Below are positions 36,167 to 47,148 of a stretch of 60,566 bases of DNA, in pieces. The position numbers and the translations under genes were made by a program. The number at the start of each line of letters is the position of its first letter. The stretch's first letter is position 1. The notes under the pieces were generated by a model. It saw only the letters and a program-made list of their open reading frames with translations, was not told the DNA's origin and did no database searches. Source of the stretch: Acidobacteriota bacterium. GTDB taxonomy: Bacteria > Acidobacteriota > Blastocatellia > Pyrinomonadales > Pyrinomonadaceae. Location of the stretch: contig JAFAVK010000088.1 of the NCBI GenBank assembly GCA_019242475.1, positions 1 to 60,566 on the forward strand, in the 5' to 3' direction.

Positions 36167-36298
36167 GGTGGGAGATACCTCCTTGGAGTAGCGTTCAAGA
36201 AAGGCGGCGGCCCTGGGCGGCGGCGCCGCGCGGCGAGGTTCGTTCGCGTCAGCTTCGGGGCGGATGGTGAAGCGAGGCGGAGTATAGCGCGGGGGCTG

Positions 36299-36370
36299 AC
36301 AAAGGGGAAGGGGCAAAGGGGAAGGGGGAAGGGGTTGCACTGTGGCTCCCCTTCCCCCCTTCCCCTTGAC
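36299..36370. repeat. Heptad palindrome 5 (AAGGGGA type)
   Basis: The left tract 36299-36334 is built from AAGGGGA/AGGGGCA units. It pairs with 36348-36368 over about 21 bp with small bulges; the loop is TTGCACTGTGGCT. The right arm ends 9 bp from the stop of the next minus-strand gene (36378). Confidence 0.8.
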
Positions 36371-36377
36371 CCTGGCC

Positions 36378-37376
36378 TTACTGCGCGGGCTTCTTGTACT
36401 TGTCGATGAGCTGCTGCATCCCGTCGGTGGAGTTCTGGTGGCGGTACTTGTAGTAGGGGACGAGCCGCTCGCGGAAGGCGGCGTTGGCCTGTGCGAAGTC
36501 TGGCTTGCCGTCGGTGAAGGCGATGGCGCGCGCGTAGGACTCGATGACCCGGTCGAGCGCGGCCTCGGCCTTCTTCGTCGCGGCCGGCTTGTCGGCGGCC
36601 GAGGCGACGATGGCCGACTTGGCGGTCTCCTCGTAGATGTCGTTGTTGAGGTCGCTCACGAGGAAGTAGACGGCGGCGTCGGCCGTGCCGAGCCCGATGG
36701 CCTTCTCCAGCAGCGGGAGGGCGGCCGCGTTGTCGCCCGCCTTGTAGGCGAGGACGCCGGTCTCGCGGTAGAGCGAGACGAGCGCCTGCTGCTTGAACTC
36801 GGGCCAGCGCGCCGCGTCGAACCCCTCCGGCATCTTGTCGGCCTCGATCTGCGCGATGGCTTTGGCGCCGTAGTTGCGCCCCTGCTGGACGAAGGCGTTG
36901 TTACCCTTGATGGCCTGCGCCGAGGCGAGGATCGTCAGGTTCTGCATCACCGTCACGTCGTCCGGGTGCTTGCCGAGCCACTGCGTGCCGAGCGTCATCG
37001 CGTCCTGCGTCTGCCCCGTGTTGATGTAGGAGTTCAGGAGCGACGCGGTGACGAGCCCCGCCTCGTCGGGCCGGTTGAAGATTTCGAGGAAGGTCTGCGC
37101 GAGCGAGCCCTTGGCCTGCTGGTCGGTCGTCGCGTCGATCTCGCGGGCGATGGAGTCGGCGATCTGCGCGCGGAGGGCGCTGCCCGGGTACTTCTTGACG
37201 AAGGCGGCGGCCGCCTGGAGCTTGGCCTCCGTGCCCTTGGCCTTCTCGATCTTCTGCGCCGCGTCGCGCTCGCCGCCCGAGACCTTCGGCCCGTCCTGCT
37301 TCGACTTCTCCTGCGCCGCCGCGCCCGCCGCCAGCGCGCAGGCGAGCGCCAGCGCCGAAAGAATTCTGAACATCAT
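36378..37376 (-). CDS. Secreted helical-repeat (TPR-like) protein of unknown function
   Basis: A 332-residue protein with a signal peptide ending at AAGAAAQ (about residue 21). The rest is helical, Ala/Lys-rich, with TPR-like pairs such as GVLAYKAGDNAAALPLLEKAI (about residues 205-225) and repeated KKYPGS/KHPDD turns. There is no enzymatic motif. It probably acts as a protein-protein scaffold in the periplasm (inference). An extra Met at position 2 gives an alternative start. It stands alone between palindrome 5 and the EF-P gene. Confidence 0.75.
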   Translation of the reverse strand: MMFRILSALALACALAAGAAAQEKSKQDGPKVSGGERDAAQKIEKAKGTEAKLQAAAAFVKKYPGSALRAQIADSIAREIDATTDQQAKGSLAQTFLEIFNRPDEAGLVTASLLNSYINTGQTQDAMTLGTQWLGKHPDDVTVMQNLTILASAQAIKGNNAFVQQGRNYGAKAIAQIEADKMPEGFDAARWPEFKQQALVSLYRETGVLAYKAGDNAAALPLLEKAIGLGTADAAVYFLVSDLNNDIYEETAKSAIVASAADKPAATKKAEAALDRVIESYARAIAFTDGKPDFAQANAAFRERLVPYYKYRHQNSTDGMQQLIDKYKKPAQ

Positions 37377-37443
37377 CTCCTCGCTCCTTACGTTTAAGAT
37401 TGCGCCGCTGAACTGTTCGCCGGTGCCCGCTAGGTTACACCAA

Positions 37444-38016
37444 TCACGCGCGCCCCGTCACCTCGCCGGTCTGCGTGTTGACGCGGACGCGCTCGCCGGT
37501 CTCGATGAAGAGGGGGACGCGCACCTGGAGGCCGGTCTGGAGCGTGGCGGGCTTGAGGTCGCGCCCCGCCGCCGTGTTGCCTTTGACGCCCGGCTCGGTC
37601 TCGGCGACGGTCAGCTCGACGAACTGCGGCAGCTCCAGCGCCACCGCCTCGCCGTTGTACTTCAAGACCTGCACGACCAGGCCGTCGGTCAGGTAGCCGC
37701 GGCCTTCGCCGACCTGCTCCGCGGGGAGCACGAACTGCTCGAACGTCTCCTCGTCCATGAAGTGGAAGCCGTCCCCGTCCGAGTACATGTAGGAGGCGCC
37801 CGAGAAGGACACGTCCGGCTCCTCGAACTTCTCGCCCGTCTTGAAACTCTTCTCCAGGACGGCGCCGGTCAGAAGGTGGCGCAGGCGCGTCCGCACCATC
37901 GTCGAGGCGCCGCGCGCCGACGGCGACGCGAACGTCACGTCCACGACCGCGAAAGGCTCGCCCTCCACCTTAATCATCATCCGCCGCTTCAACTCGTTCG
38001 CACCGATCAGAGCCAC
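37444..38016 (-). CDS. efp: Translation elongation factor P
   Basis: A 190-residue protein starting at a GTG (38016) with GGAGG seven bases upstream; a much longer ATG frame is not credible, as 190 residues is the family length. Three beta-barrel domains are recognisable (ALIGANELKRRMMIKVEGEP; VSFSGASYMYSDGDGFHFM; FVELTVAETEPGVKGNTA). EF-P relieves ribosome stalling at polyproline. The tip of domain I reads SARGAS, so the modified residue is Arg rather than the usual Lys, as in EF-P of the EarP/rhamnose type. Confidence 0.95.
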   Translation of the reverse strand: MALIGANELKRRMMIKVEGEPFAVVDVTFASPSARGASTMVRTRLRHLLTGAVLEKSFKTGEKFEEPDVSFSGASYMYSDGDGFHFMDEETFEQFVLPAEQVGEGRGYLTDGLVVQVLKYNGEAVALELPQFVELTVAETEPGVKGNTAAGRDLKPATLQTGLQVRVPLFIETGERVRVNTQTGEVTGRA

Positions 38017-38202
38017 TTCGTCTCCCTCCGCTCTCCTTAAACTAGCCGAGCAATCCAACAGGTGTCGGAACATTCCTGCGCCGCGCCCCGCGCGAAACCC
38101 GAGTTTTTCCGCACTCCCGCAGCGGAACGCGCGTTGCACTGAGGCCCGCGCCGGGCGCAGACAGCCCCGGGCCGGTAAAAGACTTAAGCAGGAAAGGCTA
38201 TC

Positions 38203-38676
38203 ATGACAAACAGACTCTTCGCACTCGCCCTCGCGCTCCTCTTCACGCTCGCGCCCGTCGCGGACGTTTCGGCCAGGACGCCCGCGCCCGCCGACTGGGC
38301 GTCCGTCCAGGCTCTTCCGACCGGCGAGAAGATCGCCGTCATCACCAAAGACGGCGACCGCCTGAAGGGGCGCTTCGGCTCGGCCACCGACACCGACATC
38401 AACTTCTCGCAGGACGGCCACAAGGTCACGCTCAGGCGCGACAGCATTAAGCGCGTCGAGGTCGGCCAGAAGAACCGCCTGCTCGGCGCGCTCGTCGGCG
38501 GGGGCGTCGGCCTCGGCATAGGCGTCGGCGGCGGCTTCGGCCTCGTCGCGGCGAGCGACCACTTCGACATGACCACCATGCAGACGGGCGCGTTCGTCGG
38601 CGCCGGCGTCGGCGCGGCCATCGGCGCGGCCGCCGGCCTCGGCACGAAATACGAGACCGTCTACGAGGCGCAGTGA
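38203..38676 (+). CDS. Secreted glycine-zipper protein
   Basis: A 157-residue protein with a signal peptide ending near VSARTPA. A short beta region (about 45-88) contains KDGDRLKGRFGS, reminiscent of LSm/SH3-like strands. Two glycine-zipper helices follow (GALVGGGVGLGIGVGGGFG and GAFVGAGVGAAIGAAAG). Such zippers insert in or line up on membranes. The ATG has an AGGAAAGG ribosome site. It is divergent from efp. Function unknown. Confidence 0.75.
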   Translation: MTNRLFALALALLFTLAPVADVSARTPAPADWASVQALPTGEKIAVITKDGDRLKGRFGSATDTDINFSQDGHKVTLRRDSIKRVEVGQKNRLLGALVGGGVGLGIGVGGGFGLVAASDHFDMTTMQTGAFVGAGVGAAIGAAAGLGTKYETVYEAQ

Positions 38677-38683
38677 GGAGGAA

Positions 38684-38772
38684 TGACGGGGAGAGTGGGG
38701 ACGGGGAGACGGGGAGAATAAAAGAGCGTGCTTGCTTATCTCCCCGTCTCCCCGTCCCCACTCTCCCCGTCA
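38684..38772. repeat. Heptad-like palindrome 6 (GACGGGGAGA type)
   Basis: Arms 38684-38721 and 38736-38772 pair over 37 bp with one bulged A; the loop is AAGAGCGTGCTTGC. Units are 7-8 bp. The last three bases of the right arm are exactly the TGA stop of the oxidoreductase gene (38770-38772), and the left arm begins 7 bp after the stop of the plus-strand gene. It therefore serves both convergent 3' ends. Confidence 0.9.
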
Positions 38773-41265
38773 CCCTTTTGCTTTGTCGTAGTCGAATTTC
38801 AAAGGCGCTTGTGAGGGGCGGACGGTAATCACCACCGACTTGGAGGCGGGCGTGTTGCTCTTGTCGGCGACGCTGCGGACGGGGACGAGCGGGTTGGCCT
38901 CGGGGAAGTAGGTGGCGGCGCAGCGGCGCGGGACGTTGTAGGGCACGACGAGGAAGCGGCGGGCCGTGCGCTCCTCGCCTTCGAAGTGGCTGAAGAGGTC
39001 TACGACCTGCCCGGCGGAGAGATTCTGCTCGGCGATGTCTTCGGGGTTGAGGAAGACGACGCGCCGCTCGTTGTGGACGCCGCGGTAGCGGTCGTCGAGC
39101 CCGTAGATGGTCGTGTTGAACTGGTCGTGGCTGCGCACGGTCATCATCAGGAGCTGGCCCGGCGCCAGCTCGTGCCGCGGCAGCCCGTGGACGGTGAAGT
39201 TCGCGCGCCCCGTCGAAGTCTTGAAGACGCCCTCGCGCGCGAGGTTCGGCAGGTAGAAGCCGCCCGGCTCCCTCACCCTCACGTTATAATTTTCAAAGCC
39301 GGGGATGACGCGCTCGATTAAATCCCGCACGCGGTCGTAATCCTCGACCAGCCACTCCCAATCTACATTGCTCCTCTTGCCCAACGTCGCGCGCGCGAGA
39401 CGGGCGACGATGCCCGGCTCGCTTAAAAGGTTTGACGAAGCGGGCTCCAGGCTCCCGCGCGAGGGGTGGACGACGCCCATCGAGTTCTCGACGCTGACGA
39501 ACTGCTCGCCGCCTTTTTGCAAATCACGCTCGGTGCGCCCGAGGCAGGGCAGGATTAAAGCCTGCTCGCCGGTGACGAGGTGCGAGCGGTTGAGCTTGGT
39601 CGAGACCTGCGCGGTCAGGCGGCAGCGCCGGAGGGCTTCGGCCGTGAACTCGGTGTCGGGCGTGGCCGAGAGGAAGTTGCCGCCGAGGGCGAAGAAGAGT
39701 TTGACCCGGCGCTCGTGCATCGCCTTGATCGTCTCGACGGTGTCGAGGCCGTGGCGGCGCGGCGGCTCGAAGTCGAACTCGCGCGCGAGCGCGTCGAGGA
39801 AGGTGTCGGCCGGGCGCTCCCAGATGCCCATCGTGCGGTCGCCCTGCACGTTCGAGTGGCCGCGCACGGGGCACGCGCCCGCGCCGGGCCGCCCGAGGTT
39901 CCCGCGCAGCAAAAGGAGGTTGACGATCTCCTGTATGTTCGCGACCGCGTTCCTGTGCTGCGTCAGCCCCATCGCCCAGCAGACGATGACGCGCTCGGAC
40001 TTCACGTAAATCTCCGCCGCCGCGCGCATCTGCTCGCGGCTTACGCCGCTCTGCTCGACGAGTTCGTCCCAACCCACTTCATCCAACGCGCGCGAGAACT
40101 CTTCGAAGCCGTGCGTCTTCCCTTCGACGAACCTGCGGTCGAGAACCTGGCCCGGCCTTCTCTTCTCTTCTTCGAGCACCTCCTTCATCAAGCCCTTGAT
40201 GAGCGGCACGTCGCCGTTGACGCGGACTTGCAGGAAGAGGTCTGTCAGCTCCGTGCCGCCGCCGAGGATGTCCGAGGGGTGCTGCGGGTGTTTGAAGCGC
40301 GCGAGGCCCGCCTCGGGCAGCGGGTTGACGTGGACGATCTTGCAACCGCGCCGCTTGGCCGCGCGCAGCGTCGTCAGCATCCGCGGGTGGTTCGTGCCCG
40401 GGTTCTGCCCGACGACGAAGATGCAGTCGGCGAGGTCGAAATCTTTAAGCGTGACCGTGCCTTTGCCGACGCCGATGGTCTCGGTGAGAGCGCGCCCCGA
40501 AGACTCGTGGCACATGTTCGAGCAGTCGGGCAGGTTGTTCGTGCCGAGCTGGCGGACGAAGAGCTGGTAAAGAAAAGCCGCCTCGTTCGACGTGCGCCCC
40601 GAGGTGTAGAAGGCCGCTTCGTCGGGGGAGTCCAAGGCGTTCAACTCGCCGGCGATTAACTCGAAGGCTTCGTCCCACCCAATCTCTTCGTAGTGCGTCG
40701 CGCCGCGGCGGAGCAGCAACGGGTGCGTGAGGCGTCCCTGCTTGCCGAGCCAGAAGTCGGACTTCTGCGAGAGGTCTGCGACGCTCCAACGGCGGAAGAA
40801 GTCGGGCGTGACGCGCCGCGTCGTCGCCTCCTCGGCCACGGCCTTCGCGCCGTTCTCGCAGAACTCCGCGTGCGAGCGCTCGCCGTCGGGGTCGGGCCAG
40901 GCGCAGCCGGGGCAGTCGAAGCCGTCCTTCTGGTTGACCTTCAGGAGTGTGCGCGTGCCGCGCACGAGGCCGGCCTCGCGCACGATGTGCTTCGTCGCAG
41001 ACCACACGGCCGCGAGGCCCCCCGAAGTGTCCGACGCGCCTTCAAACCCTCCGCCCGTGAACTCCTCCGGCGGCCGCGCGCGCACGCGCGCGGCGGGCGC
41101 GGACGCCTCCTCGCCGCGCACAGGCGCGGCCGACCCCTCGGTGCGCGCCGGCTCCTCGACCTCCATCCGCGAGTGCCAGTGCGTCGCCTGCACGGCGGCG
41201 GATTCCTCCGCCGCCTCGCCGCGCGCGGCCTGCGTGTCGCGCCCTGTCTCCTTCTCCGCCCCCAT
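38770..41265 (-). CDS. YdeP/FdhF-like molybdopterin oxidoreductase
   Basis: An 831-residue protein without twin-arginine or Sec signal, so cytosolic. An Ala/Glu-rich head of about 100 residues precedes the family core. The core begins with KVNQKDGFDCPGCAWPDP, the shortened cysteine motif of the YdeP-type subgroup, and contains the cofactor-binding segments NEAAFLYQLFVRQLGTNN, GQNPGTNHPRM and a C-terminal dinucleotide domain with RSHDQFNTTIYG. The subgroup resembles formate dehydrogenase alpha chains, but its substrate is unsettled. No partner subunits are nearby. The stop codon is the end of palindrome 6. Confidence 0.88.
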   Translation of the reverse strand: MGAEKETGRDTQAARGEAAEESAAVQATHWHSRMEVEEPARTEGSAAPVRGEEASAPAARVRARPPEEFTGGGFEGASDTSGGLAAVWSATKHIVREAGLVRGTRTLLKVNQKDGFDCPGCAWPDPDGERSHAEFCENGAKAVAEEATTRRVTPDFFRRWSVADLSQKSDFWLGKQGRLTHPLLLRRGATHYEEIGWDEAFELIAGELNALDSPDEAAFYTSGRTSNEAAFLYQLFVRQLGTNNLPDCSNMCHESSGRALTETIGVGKGTVTLKDFDLADCIFVVGQNPGTNHPRMLTTLRAAKRRGCKIVHVNPLPEAGLARFKHPQHPSDILGGGTELTDLFLQVRVNGDVPLIKGLMKEVLEEEKRRPGQVLDRRFVEGKTHGFEEFSRALDEVGWDELVEQSGVSREQMRAAAEIYVKSERVIVCWAMGLTQHRNAVANIQEIVNLLLLRGNLGRPGAGACPVRGHSNVQGDRTMGIWERPADTFLDALAREFDFEPPRRHGLDTVETIKAMHERRVKLFFALGGNFLSATPDTEFTAEALRRCRLTAQVSTKLNRSHLVTGEQALILPCLGRTERDLQKGGEQFVSVENSMGVVHPSRGSLEPASSNLLSEPGIVARLARATLGKRSNVDWEWLVEDYDRVRDLIERVIPGFENYNVRVREPGGFYLPNLAREGVFKTSTGRANFTVHGLPRHELAPGQLLMMTVRSHDQFNTTIYGLDDRYRGVHNERRVVFLNPEDIAEQNLSAGQVVDLFSHFEGEERTARRFLVVPYNVPRRCAATYFPEANPLVPVRSVADKSNTPASKSVVITVRPSQAPLKFDYDKAKG

Positions 41266-41414
41266 CTGTGTTCACTCCCGGACGCTTCAAAGTTTACTAC
41301 AGGCGCGCGTGATTCGACGTGGCACCGCGATTGTCTCTTCTCTTTACTCGGATACTTTTCACGTACGGTAATAGTTCAAGCGCGGGGCAGAACCCACACC
41401 AGGAGGAGTACACA

Positions 41415-41900
41415 ATGAACGCTTTTCAACTGCTGAAGGAAGACCACCAGAAGGTCTCCGGCATTTTCCAGCAGCTCGAACCGACGACTGAGCGCGCCGA
41501 GAAGACGCGCACCGAACTCTTCGACAAGCTCAGAGAGGAGTTGGAGATTCACACCAAGATCGAGGAGTCGATCTTCTACCCGTCCATCAAGCAGGCGGCC
41601 GAGACGCGCGAGATCGTGCTCGAAGGCTTCGAGGAGCACCACGTCGTCAAGATGCTCCTCAAGGAGCTTGAGTCCATCCCGGTCGATACCGAGCAGTGGA
41701 CGGCCAAGCTCAAGGTCTTGCAGGAGAACGTCGAGCACCACGTCGAAGAGGAAGAGAACGAGATGTTCCAGAAGGCGCGCCAGGTGCTCAGCGAGGACGA
41801 GATCGAACGGCTCGGCGCCCGGATGGAGGAGATGAAGCAGGAACTCAAGACGGACAAGATGGAAGACCGGCTCAAGAAGTCGGCCAAGTCCCTCGGGTAG
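41415..41900 (+). CDS. Hemerythrin-like HHE-domain protein
   Basis: A 161-residue helical protein from the ATG at 41415, with AGGAGGAG seven bases upstream. Metal-ligand residues of the HHE type are visible: LLKEDHQKV, EIHTKIEESIFYP, FEEHHVVKM and ENVEHHVEEEENEMF. Such proteins bind a di-iron centre and are linked to oxygen, NO or iron stress. The C-terminal 25 residues are Lys/Glu-rich. It is divergent from the molybdopterin oxidoreductase, so the two may share redox regulation (inference). Confidence 0.92.
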   Translation: MNAFQLLKEDHQKVSGIFQQLEPTTERAEKTRTELFDKLREELEIHTKIEESIFYPSIKQAAETREIVLEGFEEHHVVKMLLKELESIPVDTEQWTAKLKVLQENVEHHVEEEENEMFQKARQVLSEDEIERLGARMEEMKQELKTDKMEDRLKKSAKSLG

Positions 41901-41960
41901 TGCGCCGGAGGCGGTCTTCGCAGGCCGGGTCTACCGGCGCGTGACGACTGCGGAATAAGA

Positions 41961-42030
41961 ATTAGAACAGCGGCGGGACGAAGGAGCGTGAGAGCCACGC
42001 CGCCTTCGTCTCGCCGCTCTTTTTCTAATA
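41961..42030. terminator. Strong bidirectional terminator hairpin
   Basis: An extended stem pairs about 41961-41990 with 41995-42028, including AGCGGCG/CGCCGCT and outer TTAGAA/TTCTAA ends. It is followed by a CTTTTTCTAAT tract. It lies 60 bp after the hemerythrin stop and 40 bp before the minus-strand HNH stop, so it can serve both. Confidence 0.7.
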
Positions 42031-42070
42031 TTTCTCGATTGAGGCTTCTAACCACGGCGGCGACACGGCC

Positions 42071-42470
42071 TCAGGGGAACAGCCCAAGCCGCATCCACTG
42101 AAGTCGCGCGGTCAGTTGCGCCTCGCTGTTAATTCGCAAGCATACGACCGTGGCCCTGCCGATGTCCGTCCGACCTTGAATCACTCCAGTCCGCGGGACA
42201 ACCTCGAAGTGCTCGTCCCACGCGTCGCCGCGCGGATTGAACAACCTGACCTCGGCCCGCGTCACCTCGTCGAAGCCGGACGTGTGAGTAGATTTATAAA
42301 TGTTGCAGGAACGGCAGGCGAGTGCGAGGTTGTCCTCCTCATCCGTGCCGGCTTCGGCCTGCGGGCGGATGTGCTCGACCTCGAAGCGGAAATTAAAGGC
42401 CGCCTTGGTTCGAACGAGGCTCTCGCGGAGGTTGCGCCGCTTCGAGTTCGCGCGACGTCTGCGCGGCGCG
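42071..42470 (-). pseudogene. HNH endonuclease lacking a start codon and first zinc motif
   Basis: The minus strand reads a good HNH core: FEVEHIRPQAEAGTDEEDN, then LALACRSCNIYKSTHTSGFD, and the family tail GVIQGRTDIGRATVVCLRIN. The upstream part of the same frame (KRRNLRESLVRTKA) is the family N-terminus, but the expected RCEYC segment between the two is absent. No ATG, GTG or TTG precedes it in frame; an ATG inside (42265) would give only the last 64 residues. It overlaps the end of the next gene, its usual partner. I read it as a gene with an internal deletion; translational coupling with a rare start codon is the alternative. Confidence 0.6.
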
Positions 42471-42797
42471 TTCGGCCGAGCCGTGTAACTCCTCCTCGAC
42501 GAGCCTCTCCAGTTCGGCCTGCTCCGCGGGCGGCAGGGCGCTCCCGGCGTCGCGGGCGGTGCGCCAGCGCGCCATCAGGGTGGAGAGCCGTTCGCTCTGT
42601 TCGGCGGTGAAGTAGTTGTCCGGGTGGAAAAGTTGCACGATGACGGCCGCGCCGGCCTTCTCCGCGCCTGACTGTGAGGTCAGCGCGTCGAGGGCCTCGC
42701 CCGGCGTGCGGCCCGAGGCTTTACCATCCGCGGTGACCGCGCGGAAAGCTGTCGGATGCGCCTCGTCCGCTTCGGGTAAGATGGCAACAGCCTTCAT
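42393..42797 (-). CDS. Small conserved protein paired with an HNH endonuclease
   Basis: A 134-residue protein from the ATG at 42797, with an AGAGGTG ribosome site. It opens MKAVAILPEADEAHPTAFRAV and contains TPGEALDALTSQ and QLFHPDNYFTAEQ, a pattern I associate with small proteins encoded just upstream of HNH genes. The C-terminus is Glu-rich and overlaps the HNH reading frame. No enzymatic motif is visible. A 29-residue longer frame exists but lacks a ribosome site. Confidence 0.7.
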   Translation of the reverse strand: MKAVAILPEADEAHPTAFRAVTADGKASGRTPGEALDALTSQSGAEKAGAAVIVQLFHPDNYFTAEQSERLSTLMARWRTARDAGSALPPAEQAELERLVEEELHGSAERAAQTSRELEAAQPPREPRSNQGGL

Positions 42798-42880
42798 CCT
42801 ACGCACCTCTCCCCGGAATGATAGCATAGCGCCGGGGAGTCCCCGCACGTCTCCGCTCTGCCTTTCGACGCCGGATTTCT

Positions 42881-43432
42881 TCAATCCGCATTCTCAAGAA
42901 ACAGCCTTGCCTTCAATATCAGCGCGCACGAGATGCCCTGCGTAATCTCGCCGTCCAACACCATGCGGACGGCCTCGTCGAAGCTGACCTTCAAAGGTTG
43001 CAGGCTCTCCGTGGCCTCCGTCTCCGGCTCGCCGAACGTGAGGCCGCGCGCGAGGAAGAGGCGCGCGGGCGCGGAGACCTGCGAGGTGACGGCGTCCAAG
43101 AGCCCGAGGTCAAACCACTCCTCGGCTTCAATCCCCAACTCCTCTTTCAGCTCGCGCCGCGCCGCGGCCAACGGCCCCTCGCCCTCCTCCGCGCCGCCCT
43201 GCACGACCTCGACCGACTCCTTGCCGACCGCGTAGCGGAACGTCCGGACGAGGTGCGCGAACCCTTCCGCGTCCAGGGCGAGCACGGCCACCCCGAACTT
43301 CATCCTCATCGTCACGCGCCGCTTCGGCCCCACGCCCGGCCGCGACACCTCGTCCACCCACACCTCCGCGAACTCGTCCGCGTACAGGCGCTCCGAAGAC
43401 TCCACCGTCCAAGGCCCGTGCTTCCGACCCAT
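42881..43432 (-). CDS. Nudix hydrolase (ADP-ribose pyrophosphatase-like)
   Basis: A 183-residue protein. The Nudix box is complete (GGAEEGE, then seven residues, then RELKEELGI). The preceding VRTFRYAVGKESVEVVQGG segment is typical of ADP-ribose/NDP-sugar pyrophosphatases. A late TQGISCALILKAR helix matches that group. It hydrolyses a nucleoside diphosphate linked to another group; ADP-ribose is the likely but unproven substrate. Its upstream neighbour (43940) is in the same direction. Confidence 0.9.
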   Translation of the reverse strand: MGRKHGPWTVESSERLYADEFAEVWVDEVSRPGVGPKRRVTMRMKFGVAVLALDAEGFAHLVRTFRYAVGKESVEVVQGGAEEGEGPLAAARRELKEELGIEAEEWFDLGLLDAVTSQVSAPARLFLARGLTFGEPETEATESLQPLKVSFDEAVRMVLDGEITQGISCALILKARLFLENAD

Positions 43433-43466
43433 GCAAAACCCTCCTTGAAGAAGTAGGCCACAAACG

Positions 43467-43940
43467 TCACCGGCGCGCGCTCTCGTCCGAGAGCTTCTCT
43501 AAGGCGACCCCCACGCCCGCGCCCCAGACGGCGTGCGCGGCGATCATCAGGGCGTTGCGCCGCGGCGGGTGCTCGGTCGCGGGCGAGATAATCCCCGCCG
43601 CCGGCAGCCACCCCAGATAACTTCCCGCCCAGACGGCCAGCCCGAACCCCACGCCCGCGAGCACCCCGTGCTTATCAATCCGCTCCCCCGACACCGCCCC
43701 GTAGAGCGCGCCGCACGCCGCGCCGAAAGCGAAGTGCGAGACCCACGTCGCGGCCTCGCGCTCCTCTTCGTCGAGGTGCTCGCCCAAGCCGGCCTTCTCC
43801 GCCAAGCCCTCCGTCACCTGCCGCGGCGGCAGCGGGTACTGCTCCTCGCGCGGGAGCTGCTCGTGCATCAGCTTCATCGCCAGGGTCATCGGCCCCGTCG
43901 CCGCCAGCCCCGCCAGCGCGCCGAGCAGGATTCTGTTCAT
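43467..43940 (-). CDS. Inner-membrane protein (DUF1440/DUF6789-like)
   Basis: A 157-residue protein from the ATG at 43940, seven bases after GGAGA; an ATG two codons upstream sits on top of that site and is less likely. Four hydrophobic segments are visible (ILLGALAGLAATGPMTLAM; FGAACGALYGAVSG; VLAGVGFGLAVWAGSYLG; ALMIAAHAVWGAGVGVAL), with an acidic loop after the first. The LAATGPMTLAMKL opening and HAVWGAGVG end resemble DUF1440-type proteins. Function unknown. Confidence 0.75.
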   Translation of the reverse strand: MNRILLGALAGLAATGPMTLAMKLMHEQLPREEQYPLPPRQVTEGLAEKAGLGEHLDEEEREAATWVSHFAFGAACGALYGAVSGERIDKHGVLAGVGFGLAVWAGSYLGWLPAAGIISPATEHPPRRNALMIAAHAVWGAGVGVALEKLSDESARR

Positions 43941-44077
43941 AAGCATTCTCCGAAGGATGCGGCCTTCTGCCTTCCAATCTGTAAAGGGGGGTTCGTTTCC
44001 GCACATCATACCTTACACACGTCCCTTCCTCAGTCCGTTTGCCGACCTCCTTCCCGCACAGCTAAACTCGACGCCTG

Positions 44078-47093
<3,016 letters not shown>

Positions 47094-47148
47094 CCGTCTG
47101 GTGCGCGATGAAAGATAACCGCAGTGCGGGAGGTGCCAGGAGAGAATT

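Noticed and set aside
38017..38562. A 182-codon N-terminal extension of EF-P
   Set aside because: It crosses the divergent promoter region and the opposite-strand secreted protein gene; the GTG at 38016 gives the normal family length.
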